Positions 53,116 through 62,576 of a stretch of 64,000 nucleotides of DNA are shown piece by piece. Numbering within the stretch: the stretch's first letter is position 1; each line of letters begins with the position of its first letter. The notes beneath the pieces were generated by a model. That model saw nothing but the letters and a program-made list of their open reading frames with translations. It did not search any database and was not told the DNA's origin. Made by a program: the position numbers and the translations under genes. The stretch is from contig JABLYX010000013.1 of assembly GCA_018265615.1 (NCBI GenBank), positions 1-64,000 on the forward strand, in the 5' to 3' direction. This stretch comes from Lentisphaeria bacterium (GTDB taxonomy: Bacteria > Verrucomicrobiota > Lentisphaeria > Victivallales > Victivallaceae).

Positions 53116-54654
53116 ATGAAAAAGCTGTTGACTCTTCTTTTCTCTCTGATTGCGTCCCCGCTGCTCTTCGCGGCGGCGCAATGCGTCTACGAAACCGGAT
53201 TTTCCCCGGACGAGCTCTCCGGCTGGAAGCTCCCCGCGCCGATCACCGCAACCGAAACCGTCGACGGCGTCCCCGTTCTCCGCATCACCGTGAAGCCGGG
53301 TGATGAAAAGGGGCAGAACCTCGCCGTCCGCGAAATCGACCTCAGGCCGTTCCGCGGGAAACAGCTCTTCTTCGAATATGAGGTGATGGCCGAAGCCGTC
53401 AGCAAACCGCCGCAGCCCTGGAACGGCGTCAAACTCATGCTGCACTACAGAACGCCGGGCGAAGAGGCGTGGCGCAGCCCGCGCGAACTCTTCGGGTCGT
53501 TCGGCTGGAGGACCGTCACGGTGGGAGCCTTCATCCCGGAGGACGCCGGCAAAGGGACGATCAACCTCGGGCTCCAGGACAGCTCCGGGACCCTGAAAGT
53601 CCGCAAGCTGCGCATCCTCTCCGCCGAACCGCCGTTCCGGGTCCCGGCCGGATTCCAAGCCGCCTACACCGACCGCGTCCGCAAGATGCCGGTCCACCGC
53701 GGCGCGATGTCGCCGAACTCCTTCAGGCCCGGGGATATGGAGGAGTTGAAATCGTGGGGCGCAAACCTGATCCGCTGGCAGATCAAGCGGAACTGGGGCA
53801 AGGCGAATTCCGAGCGCGACCTGCCCGAGTACCTCGCATGGTTCCGCGGCAGGCTCGACGAGCTCGACAAGGTGCTCGACAAATGCAATGAACTCGGAAT
53901 CAAAGTGGTCATCGACCTGCACACGCCGCCGGGCGGGCGTTACGCCGACGGCGACATGGCGATGTTCTACGAGCCGGTTTACCGCGACACGTTCTACGCG
54001 ATGTGGGAGGAGATGGCGAAGCGGTACAAGGGACATCCCGCCGTCTGGGGCTACAATCTCATCAACGAACCCTCCCAGACCCGCCTGGCGGAAAACGACT
54101 ATCTCACGCTTCAGTATGAAGCGGCGAAGCGGATCCGCGTGCTTGACCCCGATACGCCGATCGTCATCGAGTCGAACCGCTGGAGCAACGCGCGCACCTT
54201 CGCCCAGCTCCAGCCGCTGCCGCTCGTGAACATCATCTACCAGGCCCATATGTACGACCCCGGAAGCTACACCCATCAGGGCGTGAACAATAAGTGGGGA
54301 GAACGCGGAACGGAGCGGTTCGTCACCTACCCCGGCGTCATCGACAACCGGAAATACGACCGCGAAACCCTGCGGAGGCATCTGCAGCCGGTCCGGGATT
54401 TCGAGAAGAAATACGGCGCGCGCATCTACATCGGTGAATTCTCCGCCGTCCGCTGGGCCCCCGGCGCCGCACAGTACCTTGAGGACCTCATCACGATCTT
54501 CGAGGAATACGGCTGGGACTGGAGTTATCATGCGTTCCGCGAATGGAACGGCTGGAGTGTCGAACACGGCTCCGACCGCTTCGACCCGAACCCGTCCGGG
54601 ACGGACACCGACCGCCGGAAAGTACTGCTGAAATATTTCAGCAGAAACCGGTGA
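53116..54654 (+). CDS. Secreted GH5 cellulase-like enzyme
   Basis: 512 aa with signal MKKLLTLLFSLIASPLLFAAA. Residues about 25-175 look like a carbohydrate-binding beta sandwich. The TIM barrel shows LIRWQIKRNW, VVIDLHTPPGG, the acid/base in NLINEPS (Glu318) and the nucleophile in YIGEFSAVRW (Glu441), the GH5 pattern. It cleaves beta-1,4-linked glucans or mannans. AGGAG before ATG 53116 fixes the start. Its end overlaps the convergent gene at 54638 by 17 bp. Confidence 0.88.
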   Translation: MKKLLTLLFSLIASPLLFAAAQCVYETGFSPDELSGWKLPAPITATETVDGVPVLRITVKPGDEKGQNLAVREIDLRPFRGKQLFFEYEVMAEAVSKPPQPWNGVKLMLHYRTPGEEAWRSPRELFGSFGWRTVTVGAFIPEDAGKGTINLGLQDSSGTLKVRKLRILSAEPPFRVPAGFQAAYTDRVRKMPVHRGAMSPNSFRPGDMEELKSWGANLIRWQIKRNWGKANSERDLPEYLAWFRGRLDELDKVLDKCNELGIKVVIDLHTPPGGRYADGDMAMFYEPVYRDTFYAMWEEMAKRYKGHPAVWGYNLINEPSQTRLAENDYLTLQYEAAKRIRVLDPDTPIVIESNRWSNARTFAQLQPLPLVNIIYQAHMYDPGSYTHQGVNNKWGERGTERFVTYPGVIDNRKYDRETLRRHLQPVRDFEKKYGARIYIGEFSAVRWAPGAAQYLEDLITIFEEYGWDWSYHAFREWNGWSVEHGSDRFDPNPSGTDTDRRKVLLKYFSRNR

Positions 54655-56101
54655 CGGCCTCCCGGAACGCAGGCGCGCCGAGGTCGATCTCCGACCGGCC
54701 GGCCGGGCAGTGAAACTCCCGGCCGTCCGCAGCCAGCGTGAACGGCGACGTGCATGAGACCGTGATGCGCCCCTCTTCGCAGAGCAGGGTAAGCAAATTC
54801 TCCCCGACACGCAGGTTCCGCACGCCGTGGCGCCGGTGCGAGGAGATCCGCCACTCGACACGCCCGCCGGAAGCGGAGACGCCGCCGATCCCGATCACGT
54901 TCTCGATCAGGAGCGCGACCGGCCCGAGCGCCGACCAGCCGCAGAAATCCGCGCGGCAGGTGCGCCCTTTGCTGTTGAGCGCGGGCTCCGGGAGATCCGG
55001 CTTGTAGCACTCCCATATCGTGTGCGGCTCATACTCCCGGAACGTATCGCTCATGCGCCCGAGAAGGCTCCGGGAGACGGCGCGGGCCTCGTTGTACATG
55101 CCGTACTTTTCAAGCGCCTTGGCGGTCATATAGACGAGCGACACCCAGACCGCGCCGCGCCAGTAGTCGCCGGAACCGGAGAAATCCGGGTCATCCCTCG
55201 AAACCGTGGGACAAGGGCAGCTCCCGCCGAGCTTCGAGGGGTCCGCCAGCAGCTCCGCCAGCCGTTTCGCCTGCTCCGGCGTCGCCATCTCCGCCGCCAT
55301 CGGCCAGAAGACCGCCGGGGTCAACACGCGGCAGAAGCCGCCGCCGCGACGGTCGAAGAACGCCCCGGCGACCGGATCCCAGTGCCGCCGGACAATCTCC
55401 CGCTTGCGCTCATACTCCGCGAGGAACCTCCGGCGGAGCTCCCCCATCCCGGCGATCTCCGCGAGGCGCGCGATGGAGAGCGCCGCAAGTCCGAGCTGCG
55501 CCGGAGCGTCGAACCAGAGGAGCCCGTCATAGCTGCCGCGCCCGCGCGGCGTATTGTCCATGCCGGAGGCGATTCCGTTCCAGAGGTATCCCTCCGGCGT
55601 ACGCCGCCACGCGGGAGGAATCGCACCCCACGCGGGAGGCTGCGTCCCGGCGCTCAGCGATTCGAGAAAGGTGTAGTGCCGTTCGAGATACCCCGCCCCG
55701 AGGATCCGCCGCACCCGGCCCGCATCGCCCGTGAAACGGAAATATTCCAACTCCGCCCACGCGGGCAGCGGCGGGTTGTCCGGGTGCTGGATGCGCACTT
55801 CGCACGGCTCGCCGGACATGATCCGGTAGAGGTTGTCGAGGCTTTCCACGCCGGGAAACACCCGGAACGCGTAGCGGCAGAAGAAGCTCATGAGCGAGGT
55901 GTCCCAGATCCAGACCAGCGGTCTCGCGCATCCCTCGCCCATATACGGCGAAACCGGGGTCGCCCCGGACTCGTAGACGTGCCGCCACGCGGAACGCCAC
56001 GCCTCGTTGCAGAGCGCCACCCATTCGGGGCGCTCATCGAAAACGGCCCCCGGTATCTCATCTGCGGGAAACGGCCGCCGCGTCGGGGTAAACAGGCTCA
56101 T
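54638..56101 (-). CDS. Six-hairpin glycosidase (GH37/GH63-like), cytoplasmic
   Basis: 487 aa, no signal peptide. Alpha/alpha toroid with PLVWIWDTSLMSFFCRY, YLWNGIASGMDNTPRG, GSGDYWRGAVWVSLVYM and the C-terminal ECYKPDLPEP: the pattern of trehalase/GH63-type glucosidases. Its ATG overlaps the stop of the clan GH-A gene upstream (ATGA). It probably trims imported oligosaccharides; exact sugar unknown. Confidence 0.75.
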   Translation of the reverse strand: MSLFTPTRRPFPADEIPGAVFDERPEWVALCNEAWRSAWRHVYESGATPVSPYMGEGCARPLVWIWDTSLMSFFCRYAFRVFPGVESLDNLYRIMSGEPCEVRIQHPDNPPLPAWAELEYFRFTGDAGRVRRILGAGYLERHYTFLESLSAGTQPPAWGAIPPAWRRTPEGYLWNGIASGMDNTPRGRGSYDGLLWFDAPAQLGLAALSIARLAEIAGMGELRRRFLAEYERKREIVRRHWDPVAGAFFDRRGGGFCRVLTPAVFWPMAAEMATPEQAKRLAELLADPSKLGGSCPCPTVSRDDPDFSGSGDYWRGAVWVSLVYMTAKALEKYGMYNEARAVSRSLLGRMSDTFREYEPHTIWECYKPDLPEPALNSKGRTCRADFCGWSALGPVALLIENVIGIGGVSASGGRVEWRISSHRRHGVRNLRVGENLLTLLCEEGRITVSCTSPFTLAADGREFHCPAGRSEIDLGAPAFREAVTGFC

Positions 56102-58809
56102 CGCACGACCTCATAGGCGAACACCGCTTCGGGGTAGCGGAAGTTATCGAGTCCGAGCACGAGCGCGCCGTCCGCCCCGGGCTTTGCGGAGAGCTCGCCG
56201 ATCCGCCTGCCCGCGGTGTCGAGCGCATGGACCTTCCACGCTCCCTGCGGCAGCTTCAGCGAAATCTCCGCCGTGCCGCGGCGCGCGAGGAACGGCGTCC
56301 GTCCCCACGCTTCGAGCCGGTCGAGCCGGTCGTTGCCGAATCTCATGCCGGTCGGCTGCGTGTTGGTCAAATGCATAAGCACGAGCCGGCGCGCATCGCC
56401 GATCCGCTCCGAATCGACCGGCAGCAGCGCGAAGACGGCGAAAGCGTCCCGGTTCCCGACGCTCATCCGGCCGCAGCGCACCGTTTCGCCGGGCCCGGCC
56501 GCGGCAACCTCGCCGCCCGGGGCGGAGACACGCAGCGTCCCGCGCCTGCGGTTCAGCTCGAGCTGTCCGCCCGGAGCGGTGAAGCGCCCCTCCGCCGGAT
56601 CATGGCATCCCGCGGGCAGCATTCCCGCCGCGACGAGGTCCGGAATCAGCCGGCCGGAGTCCCGGAAAACCGGAACGCTCCCGGAAGCCGGGGCCCCTGC
56701 CCCGATATCGACGAAGCCGTCCACGCCGCCGGGGGCTGGCAGCCCGGTCACGAGGCCGATCCGCGCGAGGAGCCCGAGGTCGCTGAACGCGGTCGAGCAT
56801 TCGGCGCTTTCCCCTTTCCGGAACGGTTCGGTGACGACCGCCGCAAACGCCCGTTCCGCCGGGGCGATGCCGCCCGCGAGGAAGAGCCGCGCGCCGATGC
56901 GCTGCGAAAACGCCTTGACCGGATCGGTCGCGATGTCGAAAAATCCGCTCGTCCGCGCCGGGTTGACCACCGAACCGAGGCTGTGGGAGTAGGCGAACGG
57001 GAACAGCCCGTCCCAATCCTGAAACGCCGCGCAGGCCGCCATCAGCGCCGGTCCGGCCGCGCGGTAGACATTCGGATTCGCGTAATCGAACTCCGTAACC
57101 GTGAAGCCTTTGCCGAAATGCCGCGTCGGCAGCATCCGGCCGGGGACGCCGGAGCGCGTCTTAAGCGGATGCCCCTGGTTCGGGAGCACCGGCAGCTGCC
57201 ACTGCTTCTCCGCGAAGCGCGGATGGTCCCAATAGGCGTGGTTGTCCACAAAATCGTAATGCGAGCGGTCGGCGGCGAGCTGGATGCTGTTGCGGAAATT
57301 CTGGTCCGTAAGCAGCGCCCGGCAGCCGAGTCCGCGCAGGAACGCCTCCATCTGCCGGTAGCGTTTCACGGTGAGGCCGGAGAGGAACTGCGGGAAGGTT
57401 CCGCCCGGATTCGCGGATTGCCACTCCCCGAACTTCGCCTTGTAGAGCTCCGCCGCCCGGGGCGAACGGCTCCACCACACCTCGGGATTGCCCTCATTGA
57501 CCAGCGAAAGCGTAATCAGCGCGGGGTCGTCCTTCAGCGCGAGCCCTGTGTGGGGATTCACGCGGCAGAGGAACGCGCGCGCCCACTTCTCCCAGTCGGC
57601 GTAAACCGCATCGTCCACGTAAAAGAGCGCCTTGTATTCGGCGGGCGCGGCGATGCCCTCCTTCCTTCCGAGCTCGGAGCCGGGGATGTTCCGGCGCGAC
57701 ACGTAAACGTCGGTGGTGTAGTAGATTCCGCGCTTCTTCAAACAGGCGAGAAAGTACTCCAGCCGGTCCATCCGTTCCGGGTCGATCCGGGAAGGCTCTC
57801 TGCCGGAGCGGTCATAAATCTCGTTGTCGTGGTGGTGGATCCGCACGGCGTTGAAGCCGAAACGCGCCATGCGGTCGGCCAGCTCCTCCGCCTGCTCCCG
57901 GTTCGGCAGCTGGGAGTCCCCGACGAAATTCGCTCCGTAGAAACGCACCGGGACATCCGGCCGGTCGCGGAAGACGAACCGCCCGTCCGGCCCGGCGACG
58001 ACGGGGCCGTACTTGCCGGCCGGCGCGTCGAGCCGCCCGGAGAAATCCAGCGCGCTGCCCTTTTCGACGTTCCGGTGATATTCGAACGCCTTCCACTCCG
58101 GCCCCGGCGCGGCGACATAGGCGGGCCGCACGACCGAGCCGAGCGGAACACCGAACGCCCCGGATTTTCCGTGGCTGATCCGGAAATTCATCTTCGTTTC
58201 ACCGACTTCGCCGCTCTGCGGCCAGAAACCGATGCGCATGCCGAAGCCCGCTCCGTCCCACTTGCGTCCGTCCTGAATGCGCAGAAAAAAGTTTCCCTCC
58301 AGCAGGATCTCTCCTGTGCGGGTCGGCAGCCGGAACCGCCTGGCCGGACCGGAGAACACCGTTTCATCCCCATACTCTTCCGGAAACCGGATGAGCTTGC
58401 CGTCCGCCTCGAACATCACCCCGCCGTATTGCGAAACCGGCAGCGCCCCCTGCAGACAGAGATAACGGACCGGTGACGGCCGTTCAAACACCGCGTCGCC
58501 CCGGAACCCGGCGGCATCATCCTTCTCCCCCGCCAGCGCAAGCGTGAGCGTCCCCGGCGCCGCGCCGGGCAGGTTCAGCCGGTAGCGGAGCAGCCGCGAG
58601 CCGCCCTCTCCGGAACGGTTTTCCCGCAGTTCGAAAACCTGTTTTGCGGAGGCCGGCTGCAGCGTGTGCCAGTCGACCGTGAAAGCGCTCAGCGTCGCCC
58701 GCCAGCCGTCGAGCTCAAGCGTGCCGTCGTCGAGCAGCCGCGCCTGCGCCCCCCGCAGGAGGCAAATACCGCAGAACAGTGCGGAAAAAATTGCGAAAAA
58801 CCGTTTCAT
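56098..58809 (-). CDS. Secreted clan GH-A glycosidase with beta-rich flanks
   Basis: 903 aa. Signal peptide MKRFFAIFSALFCGICLLRGAQA. The central TIM barrel has RFYGANFVGDSQLPNREQ, FGFNAVRIHHHDNEIYD, acid/base in SLVNEGNPEVWW (Glu439) and nucleophile in TVTEFDYANPN (Glu573). About 280 residues before it and 250 after are beta-rich and may bind glycan. GAGAGGAAG selects ATG 58809, 1 nt after the pseudopilin stop. Probably a beta-glycanase; subfamily not resolved. Confidence 0.8.
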   Translation of the reverse strand: MKRFFAIFSALFCGICLLRGAQARLLDDGTLELDGWRATLSAFTVDWHTLQPASAKQVFELRENRSGEGGSRLLRYRLNLPGAAPGTLTLALAGEKDDAAGFRGDAVFERPSPVRYLCLQGALPVSQYGGVMFEADGKLIRFPEEYGDETVFSGPARRFRLPTRTGEILLEGNFFLRIQDGRKWDGAGFGMRIGFWPQSGEVGETKMNFRISHGKSGAFGVPLGSVVRPAYVAAPGPEWKAFEYHRNVEKGSALDFSGRLDAPAGKYGPVVAGPDGRFVFRDRPDVPVRFYGANFVGDSQLPNREQAEELADRMARFGFNAVRIHHHDNEIYDRSGREPSRIDPERMDRLEYFLACLKKRGIYYTTDVYVSRRNIPGSELGRKEGIAAPAEYKALFYVDDAVYADWEKWARAFLCRVNPHTGLALKDDPALITLSLVNEGNPEVWWSRSPRAAELYKAKFGEWQSANPGGTFPQFLSGLTVKRYRQMEAFLRGLGCRALLTDQNFRNSIQLAADRSHYDFVDNHAYWDHPRFAEKQWQLPVLPNQGHPLKTRSGVPGRMLPTRHFGKGFTVTEFDYANPNVYRAAGPALMAACAAFQDWDGLFPFAYSHSLGSVVNPARTSGFFDIATDPVKAFSQRIGARLFLAGGIAPAERAFAAVVTEPFRKGESAECSTAFSDLGLLARIGLVTGLPAPGGVDGFVDIGAGAPASGSVPVFRDSGRLIPDLVAAGMLPAGCHDPAEGRFTAPGGQLELNRRRGTLRVSAPGGEVAAAGPGETVRCGRMSVGNRDAFAVFALLPVDSERIGDARRLVLMHLTNTQPTGMRFGNDRLDRLEAWGRTPFLARRGTAEISLKLPQGAWKVHALDTAGRRIGELSAKPGADGALVLGLDNFRYPEAVFAYEVVR

Positions 58810-58810
58810 T

Positions 58811-59605
58811 CTACTCTTCCTCTCCATAATAGAACATGATGTCGGAGGTGATCTGCCTGCGGAACGTCTCGCGCTCCGTGGAAGCCACATGGAGGTCGGG
58901 AAACAACACGTTCACCCGTCCCCGATGAACCGCCCAGTATTTCGACGATCCCGTCGAGTTGCTGCCGTAGACCGTCGGCGAACCGCCGTACCCCACCTGC
59001 TTCGAGCTCGCCGCGCTCGGGGAAACGCGGCGCGTATCGGCCATCATGATGAAATCGTTCGGCGCTTTGCCCGGACGCAGGATCTTCGTGTCGTTGCTTT
59101 CGAGCCCGAGCGCCTTGCCGCGGAAGTGCCACCCCCGGCGGGCACCGCCCCTCTCATATTCACTGGCTAGCTGCTGGCCGTTGTAGTAACCGTCGGCGTT
59201 CACGCCGTAGGTGAACTCATAATAGGTCCAGTTCGCATCCGTGGCGATCTTCTGCTCCGGACACTGAAGCAGCTTGTTGCCCGCTTTCGGCAGATAGCCG
59301 TAAACCGCAAGCGCCTGGGCAAAATTCGCATTGTCCCTGACTTTGGACGAATCCGAGTGATAGCTCCAGCTCCCGCCGCTCCAGTTCAGAATGAGGTAAT
59401 CCTTCGAATCATTCGTGTAGAACCCGATGGACGTTCCGACCTGCTTCTGGTTCGAAACACAGTTGGCCGCCCGCGCCGACACCCGCGCCTGGTTCAGCGC
59501 GGGCAGCAGCATCGCCGCGAGGATCGTGATGATCGCAATCACCACGAGGAGCTCTATCAGCGTGAAATACGGCATGCGATGATAACGGTTCCGGTTTGTC
59601 ATCAT
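58811..59605 (-). CDS. Prepilin-like protein (pseudopilin) 5
   Basis: 264 aa. FTLIELLVVIAIITILAAML with Glu at position 5, after a leader ending MPY; the residue before Phe is Tyr. The C-terminal motif is VHRGRVNVLFPDLHV, with Leu where the other four have Gly. AAAGGAA precedes ATG 59605. First of a minus-strand operon with two glycosidases, divergent from the XylR-like regulator. Confidence 0.85.
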   Translation of the reverse strand: MMTNRNRYHRMPYFTLIELLVVIAIITILAAMLLPALNQARVSARAANCVSNQKQVGTSIGFYTNDSKDYLILNWSGGSWSYHSDSSKVRDNANFAQALAVYGYLPKAGNKLLQCPEQKIATDANWTYYEFTYGVNADGYYNGQQLASEYERGGARRGWHFRGKALGLESNDTKILRPGKAPNDFIMMADTRRVSPSAASSKQVGYGGSPTVYGSNSTGSSKYWAVHRGRVNVLFPDLHVASTERETFRRQITSDIMFYYGEEE

Positions 59606-59919
59606 ACTATTCCTTTTAAATTAACAGGGTTTACGGGCTCTGCCGGTTAAATCGTATTATCTGCGTTGTTTCAGTTAAGATGCCATGGGGATTCGCGCGG
59701 GAAATACATTTCCTGCACTCATGCGGCGAACGCGGAGCCATGGGCTGTTCCCCTTCCGTCCGCGGCGCATTCCGCGCTTTTTTACCGGACGACACCGTCT
59801 GCCGTGTTTTCTGGCCGCCCGCCCCTGCTTCCATACTTAATTATACTTGAAAAGCTGGTAAAAGACAATATATTATTTTTCGACAACAGTAGATAATTTT
59901 TTAACTGGCGGAGATCGCA
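59606..59919. promoter_or_regulatory. Divergent intergenic region of the XylR-like cassette
   Basis: For the regulator, TTGAAA (59847-59852) and TATTAT (59871-59876, 18-nt spacer) form a fair promoter. No good promoter was seen for pseudopilin 5, so it may depend on activation. CAGTTAAGATGCC near 59672 repeats the GTTAAGAT seen upstream of the kinase at 457. No gene seen here. Confidence 0.4.
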
Positions 59920-61053
59920 ATGAAGCATGTCCTCTGCGCGCTGCAGGAGCCGAATGAACTGCTGCTGCGGCATATCCATGAATTCGGCCGTGACCACGGC
60001 TGGCTGATCGAACGCAGCACCGCCATCCCGAAGCACTGGTCCGGTGACGGAATCATCACCGATTACTTCGAGCTCCGCGAGCTCGCCGTCGTGGACCGTC
60101 TTGAAAAAACGCCGGTCGTGTCGCGGCTGCTGTCGCCCGCCGGGAACGTTCGGACCATCCGCCCGGACACCACGCTCATCGCCTCCATGATCGTCAGCTA
60201 CTTTACGGCAAAAGGCTTCACACGCTTCGCGATGCTCACCGCATGGGTGAATGACGAGATGATCGACGGCAAGCCGCGCGACATTCTCACCGCCGTCCGG
60301 AACGAACTGGCCGGGCGGAACCTCGCGCTTCACCATCATCTTCTGCCGAAGCCCGACCTGTTGCATCCGGCCGACTACCGCGAGCTGCGCCGGAAGCTCC
60401 GGAAATTCTTCGCCGCGCAGGAGAAGCCCTTCGCCCTGATCCTCTCCAGCGGCCGCACGCTCGCGCTCGTCTACCGCGTCCTTGAGGAAATGAGGCTGCG
60501 CGTGCCGGAGGAGGTCGCGATCCTCGTGAACACCGACGACTGGACCGTGACGGAAAACACCCCCATCCCGACCAGCTACATCGGCGGGGAGTTCCGTGAG
60601 CTCGGCAGCAAAATGGCCGAACTGCTCGACCGCATGATGTCCGGAGAAGAGGTTCCGGAGAAGATGATTTACGCTTCCAGCGCGGGCGTCGTCTCCCGCC
60701 GCAGCACCGACACGCTCGCTGTGTCGGATCTCCGGCTGGCCGGAGCCGTGAGCTTCCTTCTTCAGAACTACATGAATTTCATCAGCGTCGGGGACGCCGC
60801 CCGCGCCGCCGGGCTCTCGCAGGGGATGCTGATCCGCCTCTTTCACCGCGAATTCGGCAAGAGCCCGCTGCGGTTCCTGCAGGAGATCCGGTTCAACCGC
60901 ATCCGCCACCTGCTCGACAGCACGGACCTCCCGCTCTCCGAAATCGCCCGGCAGTGCGGCTACGGCTCCGATATGGCGCTCTCCGTCGCGTTCCGCCGCG
61001 AGACCGGCATCCCCCCCGGGCTCTACCGCAGCTCCCGCCGCCACATGCCCTGA
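59920..61053 (+). CDS. XylR-like regulator: LacI-type sensor fused to AraC DNA-binding domain
   Basis: 377 aa. The first 270 residues form a LacI-type sugar-binding fold without the LacI HTH (ILVNTDDWTVTENTP, TSYIGGEFRELGSKMAELL). The last 100 carry AraC helix-turn-helices (ISVGDAARAAGLSQGMLIRL, LSEIARQCGYGSDMALSVAF). This is the architecture of the xylose activator XylR. It is divergent from the pseudopilin-glycosidase operon and ends in the tail of xylB, so it may activate either or both in response to xylose. Confidence 0.85.
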   Translation: MKHVLCALQEPNELLLRHIHEFGRDHGWLIERSTAIPKHWSGDGIITDYFELRELAVVDRLEKTPVVSRLLSPAGNVRTIRPDTTLIASMIVSYFTAKGFTRFAMLTAWVNDEMIDGKPRDILTAVRNELAGRNLALHHHLLPKPDLLHPADYRELRRKLRKFFAAQEKPFALILSSGRTLALVYRVLEEMRLRVPEEVAILVNTDDWTVTENTPIPTSYIGGEFRELGSKMAELLDRMMSGEEVPEKMIYASSAGVVSRRSTDTLAVSDLRLAGAVSFLLQNYMNFISVGDAARAAGLSQGMLIRLFHREFGKSPLRFLQEIRFNRIRHLLDSTDLPLSEIARQCGYGSDMALSVAFRRETGIPPGLYRSSRRHMP

Positions 61054-62576
61054 CCGGCCTCCAGTCCGCGGTACGCCGCGAGCATCCGGTCATACCGCGC
61101 CTTCGCCGCCGGATCCGGCTTCACCGTCTCCGCCGGTTTGCAGAAGTCGCGGCACAGTCTGCCGAAGCTCGTCCCATCGACCGCGTTCGCCGCGCGGAGC
61201 GCCGCCCCGAGCCCGGCGGAGTTCGACACCGAAATCGTTTCGACCTCCGATTGGAACACGTCCGCGATGATCCGGCGCAGCAGCGGGCTCTTCGACGCTC
61301 CGCCCGTCACGCGGATCCGGCGGAACGCCTGCGCCTGCCAGGCGCTGTGCAGCCGCATCGACAGCACCTGCGACTCAAGCAGCGCGCGGATGCGGCCGGC
61401 ATTGTCCGCCGTCTCCGGGTCGAAACCGTATTTCACGCCCGGCGTCAGCACGAGCGGAGTCGACTCCGGCGCGAAGTACGGCAGCATCAGCCGCTCCCCG
61501 TGCGGAATCGGCGTCACGCGGTCGAACTCCTCATAGGAAGCGCCGCAGCTCCTCCTCACCTCCTCCCGCGCGAGCGAGCCGTTCGTGAAGCAGATCAGGC
61601 TCATGAAGCCGCCGGCCGGATTCCCGAACACATGCCCGCACCCCGCCGGGTCGGTGCGGAATTCACGCATCGCGGCGAAAAACGTATCGCTGGTCCCGAG
61701 ACTCACAACCGCGGTTCCCGGCTCCCACGCCCCCACGCCGATAAGGCTGTTCGGGTTGTCGCCCGACCAGACCGCGACCGGTGTCCCGGCCTTCAGGCCG
61801 TACTTTTCGAAGTAGAGGGAAAGCCCGCCCGCGACCGTGTCCGGCGCGACGGCGGGAGGGAGCTTCCGCAGCAGGCCCGGCGCGGTGAACTCCGCGATCT
61901 CCGGCTCCCACGCGAGCGTTTCGAGGTTCAGCAGGTTCATCCCGGCCCCGTCGCCGTAATCAACCGGTGCGGAGCGCCCGCAGAGCACCGAACAGCAGAA
62001 TGAGCTCACCAGGTGAATCACCGCCGTGTCGCGGTACGCCTCCGGCGCCTCCCGCGCGAACTTGCGGATCTGCGGCCCCGTGAACCGTTCGACGGCCGGG
62101 CTGCCGGTCACGCGCCGGAGCCGCTCCCCGAACCGCCCGTCGAGCTCGCGGCACTCGCGCGAGGTCGAACGATCCATCCAGATCGGCGCATACCGCCGCG
62201 ACAACGCAGGAACGAGCTGCTCCGCCAGCGTTCCGGCCGGATCGAGCGACTCCAGCGCCGCCCCGAAGCGGCCGGTGAGGTACACGGAACCGTGCTGCTG
62301 CCCGGAACCGGAAACCGCCGCGACCTCGCCGAGCGGCAGCCCCGCGTCGCGCATCCGTGCGAAAAGCAGATCGAGCGCATCGAGCCACATGCCGGGATCC
62401 GCCTGCCGCAGCAGCGGATCCGGATCCGGGCGGAATCCCTCCGGAGCTCCATGGCGCGGCAGGTCGGTCCCGAAGTTGACCGAGACGCCCGCGAAACGGC
62501 GCGCGGCGTCGCCGGAGTCGATGAGCTCGGCTTTGATCCCCTGCGTGCTGACGTCAATTCCGAGCGAGAGCGCCAT
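61023..62576 (-). CDS. xylB: Xylulokinase
   Basis: 517 aa, FGGY carbohydrate kinase. LSLGIDVSTQGIKAELID is the N-terminal phosphate motif, VSGSGQQHGSVYL the xylulokinase substrate loop, and VVSLGTSDTFFA and RIRVTGGASKSPLLRRI the ATPase-core motifs. It makes D-xylulose-5-phosphate. The start at 62576 overlaps the end of xylA by 23 bp, so they are co-translated. Its 3' end overlaps the XylR-like gene by 31 bp. Confidence 0.9.
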   Translation of the reverse strand: MALSLGIDVSTQGIKAELIDSGDAARRFAGVSVNFGTDLPRHGAPEGFRPDPDPLLRQADPGMWLDALDLLFARMRDAGLPLGEVAAVSGSGQQHGSVYLTGRFGAALESLDPAGTLAEQLVPALSRRYAPIWMDRSTSRECRELDGRFGERLRRVTGSPAVERFTGPQIRKFAREAPEAYRDTAVIHLVSSFCCSVLCGRSAPVDYGDGAGMNLLNLETLAWEPEIAEFTAPGLLRKLPPAVAPDTVAGGLSLYFEKYGLKAGTPVAVWSGDNPNSLIGVGAWEPGTAVVSLGTSDTFFAAMREFRTDPAGCGHVFGNPAGGFMSLICFTNGSLAREEVRRSCGASYEEFDRVTPIPHGERLMLPYFAPESTPLVLTPGVKYGFDPETADNAGRIRALLESQVLSMRLHSAWQAQAFRRIRVTGGASKSPLLRRIIADVFQSEVETISVSNSAGLGAALRAANAVDGTSFGRLCRDFCKPAETVKPDPAAKARYDRMLAAYRGLEAGQGMWRRELR

